The notes beneath the pieces were generated by a model, which ran no database searches, was not told the origin of the DNA, and saw only the letters and a program-made list of their open reading frames with translations. A stretch of DNA of 64,000 bases from Strongylocentrotus droebachiensis (Eukaryota > Echinodermata > Echinoidea > Camarodonta > Strongylocentrotidae): NCBI GenBank assembly GCA_035222895.1, contig JAVYIG010004944.1, forward strand, positions 62,001 through 126,000, read 5' to 3'. Positions 61,692 to 64,000 of the stretch are shown piece by piece; position 1 is the stretch's first letter, and every line of letters begins with the position of its first letter. The position numbers and the translations under genes are program-made.

Positions 61692-62739
61692 GGAAAGGAA
61701 AATATATAGTATTCCTATTATCCAACTATTTACTTTATGAACAAAGTATCATGAAGATAATATTTATATAAAAGGCCAATTCAATCAGCATAACGCTCAG
61801 TTTTAGAGGCAAATACACTTTCGGATCCATTCATGAAATCTTACATCCATTACAAATGTTATATTAATATCTTATTTAGCAGTGATGATCATTTACCATT
61901 TCCCCTATTTGTTAGTTTAATTTGGTATTAAAGAAAATAAAAAGATGTTAATACTTAATGTCTGATAAAAAATACATAACGTAGGAAACTACATGTTTTA
62001 CAACCCACTCCGGAATATGTTTATCTTTTTACAGAGACGTCAATTTATGATTATGTACTTTAATACCGTTGATGAACTGGCAACATAGAGCAACATTTTG
62101 CTGACTATTAATTTTCAATGAATATGAATTTTTAAGGACACAGGTGCAATAATTTCAGTATTAGCTTTTTAACTTTTTTGTATGTTATGTATTGTACTAC
62201 TTTTGATCAATTACTATTATTAATATTGTGAACTTAAAAAAATTTAAAAAATGTAAATAATATATAGTGATTGATTTTAAATAACTACACATGAATAATG
62301 TGAAATGTTACCAATAGTGTTTGAATGAATGATTGTAACAAATGAAATATCATGTATATTTAAACATGCACAATTCAGCATTTTGGCTGCGAGGCATTGT
62401 TTTTTAATAAAACCATTATTGAATTGAATTGAATTGAATTGAAAATGTCAATAATTCACAAGAATGAATGCCACTGTAGGAAGGTGGGCAATATTGAGAA
62501 GCAAACATTGCAGCACAGGTAAATGTAATAAGATTTACAATAAAAATATTTTCAGTCATTGATAGGACTCTGCGGTCTAGTGTGCCACAGGAATCTTTCA
62601 TGGGACCTTTACTCTTCACTTCTACAATGACATTAAATTCATATTTATAACAGGATGGACATCTTTAAAATAAGGTTTGTAATCAGTGTCGTATTCAAGA
62701 CCAGGCATCTCAAAACAAAACCAAGACCACCACCTACTA
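61692..62739. other. AT-rich stretch upstream of the zinc-finger exon
   Basis: Presumed intron of the zinc-finger gene. Contains a GAATT pentanucleotide run (about 62418-62442) and otherwise no repeat or exon that I can recognise. The 67-residue minus frame at 62416-62619 has no domain and includes the GAATT repeat. Confidence 0.4.
62418..62442 (+). repeat. GAATT pentanucleotide microsatellite
   Basis: About five tandem GAATT units. Confidence 0.9.
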
Positions 62740-64000
62740 TATGTCCAAAGCACTAGAGACCTTCCAGAAACCATGGCAACCAAATTGCTATACAAACATT
62801 TATCAGGCTTTTCTCTAGCACATCACCCAGAATCCTTCATCAAAATTGTACATTGGTATGTCATTTATTCAGTGTGCTTTCTAATATACTGGTTAGTTCA
62901 CTTTTTCTTTCTTTTTTAATATTCAGAAAATCCCTAATCACACAAGGAAGACTGGTACATCTACTCACATTGTTTTCCCAGTGTGAGATCTGATCAGAGT
63001 GACATGTGTTCTCAGATGCTTTGTAACTTCTGTAAGATGTTTAATTTGAGAAAATCCCTTATGGCATTTGGAACACTTAAGAGGTTCTTCTCCTCTTATA
63101 CGTATTCTCAAATGACAGCTAAGATTACTTTTATGCCAAAATATAGGGTGTCTGATAATTAAGATACTTTTCAATAAAAATCCTTACATTTGTATGGCAT
63201 TTCTCCAGTACAGTATATTCTCAAATGACAGATAGGATTTTTGTTTTAAAGGGTTTCTCCACTGGGCTTTATCAATGGTACTTATTTGAGAAAAAGTCTT
63301 GACAATAGGGACACTTAAAAGGGTTTCTCTCTTTTATGTGTTCCAAGGTAGCTAGTATGCTCAGTCTTATGAGAAAAATTCATTATCACAACTGGGATAT
63401 CAATAAGGCTTTTCTCCTGAATGTGTCCATACAATGGGAACATATACCTGTAAGGCTTTTCTCCACTGTGTGTTCTTAAAGGCATTGTTTAACAATGTTT
63501 CCAGTTTTACAAATCTGAGATGCATGGCCCTACTTGTTATCAGTGTCTGTGATATGGTGTAATATTGAAGCCCAAATAAAACTTTACCATCCCCAATAGA
63601 CTGTATTGCTATAAAAACCGGTTTTTTGAAATTTCGATTTCCAATCTTAAATATCTTGATAATCAGACAGGTGATCGGCTTGTAAAAGTCATGGGATTCC
63701 TGACTGACCTAAAGGTTAATAATTAAGATTGCAGCATGAGCTACATCTAGGATTTTATTCAGAATCTGAGGCAAAGTTACCTAATTCCTTTAAATGGCTA
63801 ATAAGGGTACTCCTTTGAGAAAAACCTTTACCATACTGAGAGACTGAGAACACCTTAAGGGTTTCTCTCTGTGTCTGTTTTTAGGTGACTAGTAAGATCA
63901 CTTATACAACAAAATACCTTATTAAATTTGAGACATTTATATGGCATTTTCCAATGTTTGTTATTAGGTGATGAGCAAGATCATACACTGTATTTACAAT
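62740..64000 (-). pseudogene. Decayed C2H2 zinc-finger cluster, duplication copy B (runs off the window)
   Basis: Direct duplicate of 56664 to about 58024, beginning at AAAGCACTA-GAG and collinear through ACCATGGCAACCAAATT, the zinc-finger relics and the GTATTTACAAT at the window end. The minus strand near 62965-63174 still reads a recognisable finger (CSKCHKGFSQIKHL...HLRTH) with three extra residues between Cys and His pairs, preceded by KSNLSCHLRIRIRGEEPLK. Other modules have stops and shifts. Copy B lacks about 65 bp present in A and has further small deletions. Same orientation as the intact exon at 61073-61689. Confidence 0.65.

Overview
The window is non-coding-rich animal nuclear DNA, most likely from a marine invertebrate (echinoderm, hemichordate, lancelet or mollusc type; I cannot narrow it further). 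The reasons are vertebrate-style C2H2 zinc-finger exons with HTGEKP linkers, a THAP domain and a SAP domain, AT-rich spacers, CA and GA microsatellites, and many nested DNA transposons. There is no bacterial gene organisation, no complete multi-exon gene, and no tRNA or rRNA that I can support.

Layout. 1-1423: AT-rich DNA without a convincing gene. 1424-50908 (about 49.5 kb, three quarters of the window) is one repeat family. Diverged copies of a non-autonomous Helitron-like element lie on both flanks (1424-7987 and 47422-50908). They begin with TC plus an 11-bp-stem hairpin, and end with a 9-bp-stem hairpin and CTAG. Between them, 8008-47421 is a head-to-tail array of 32 complete units plus one partial unit of 1203 bp, almost identical to each other. 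The array unit keeps the TC/hairpin 5' end but has lost the 3' hairpin/CTAG end, which is replaced by a private tail of about 150 bp. 50909-52046 is a frame-broken, minus-strand, Gly/Asp/Glu/Thr/Lys-rich repeat-coding exon abutting the right end of the repeat block.

52129-52376 is a fold-back MITE. 53221-54062 is a 65-bp minisatellite interrupted by a G-rich hAT-like element with an 8-bp target duplication. 54571-54647 is an isolated inverted fragment of the big repeat family. 55800-56045 looks like a SINE-type repeat. 56664-58248 and 62740-64000 are two copies of a direct segmental duplication full of decayed zinc-finger modules. Between them are a nested transposon pair (hAT-like 58249-60336 containing 59237-60232) and a six-finger C2H2 exon on the minus strand (61073-61689).

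The most interesting small object is 59237-60232: perfect terminal inverted repeats enclose the first exon of a SAP-domain protein (plus strand) and the first exon of a THAP protein (minus strand), pointing at each other and meeting at a shared 6-bp sequence. The simplest reading is an internally deleted ISL2EU-type transposon whose YqaJ-nuclease and transposase catalytic parts were removed by a microhomology deletion. The most interesting large object is the 1203-bp array, which looks like a Helitron that turned into a satellite after losing its terminator. Each unit carries CRE palindromes, a nuclear-receptor-type half-site and an alternating purine-pyrimidine tract.
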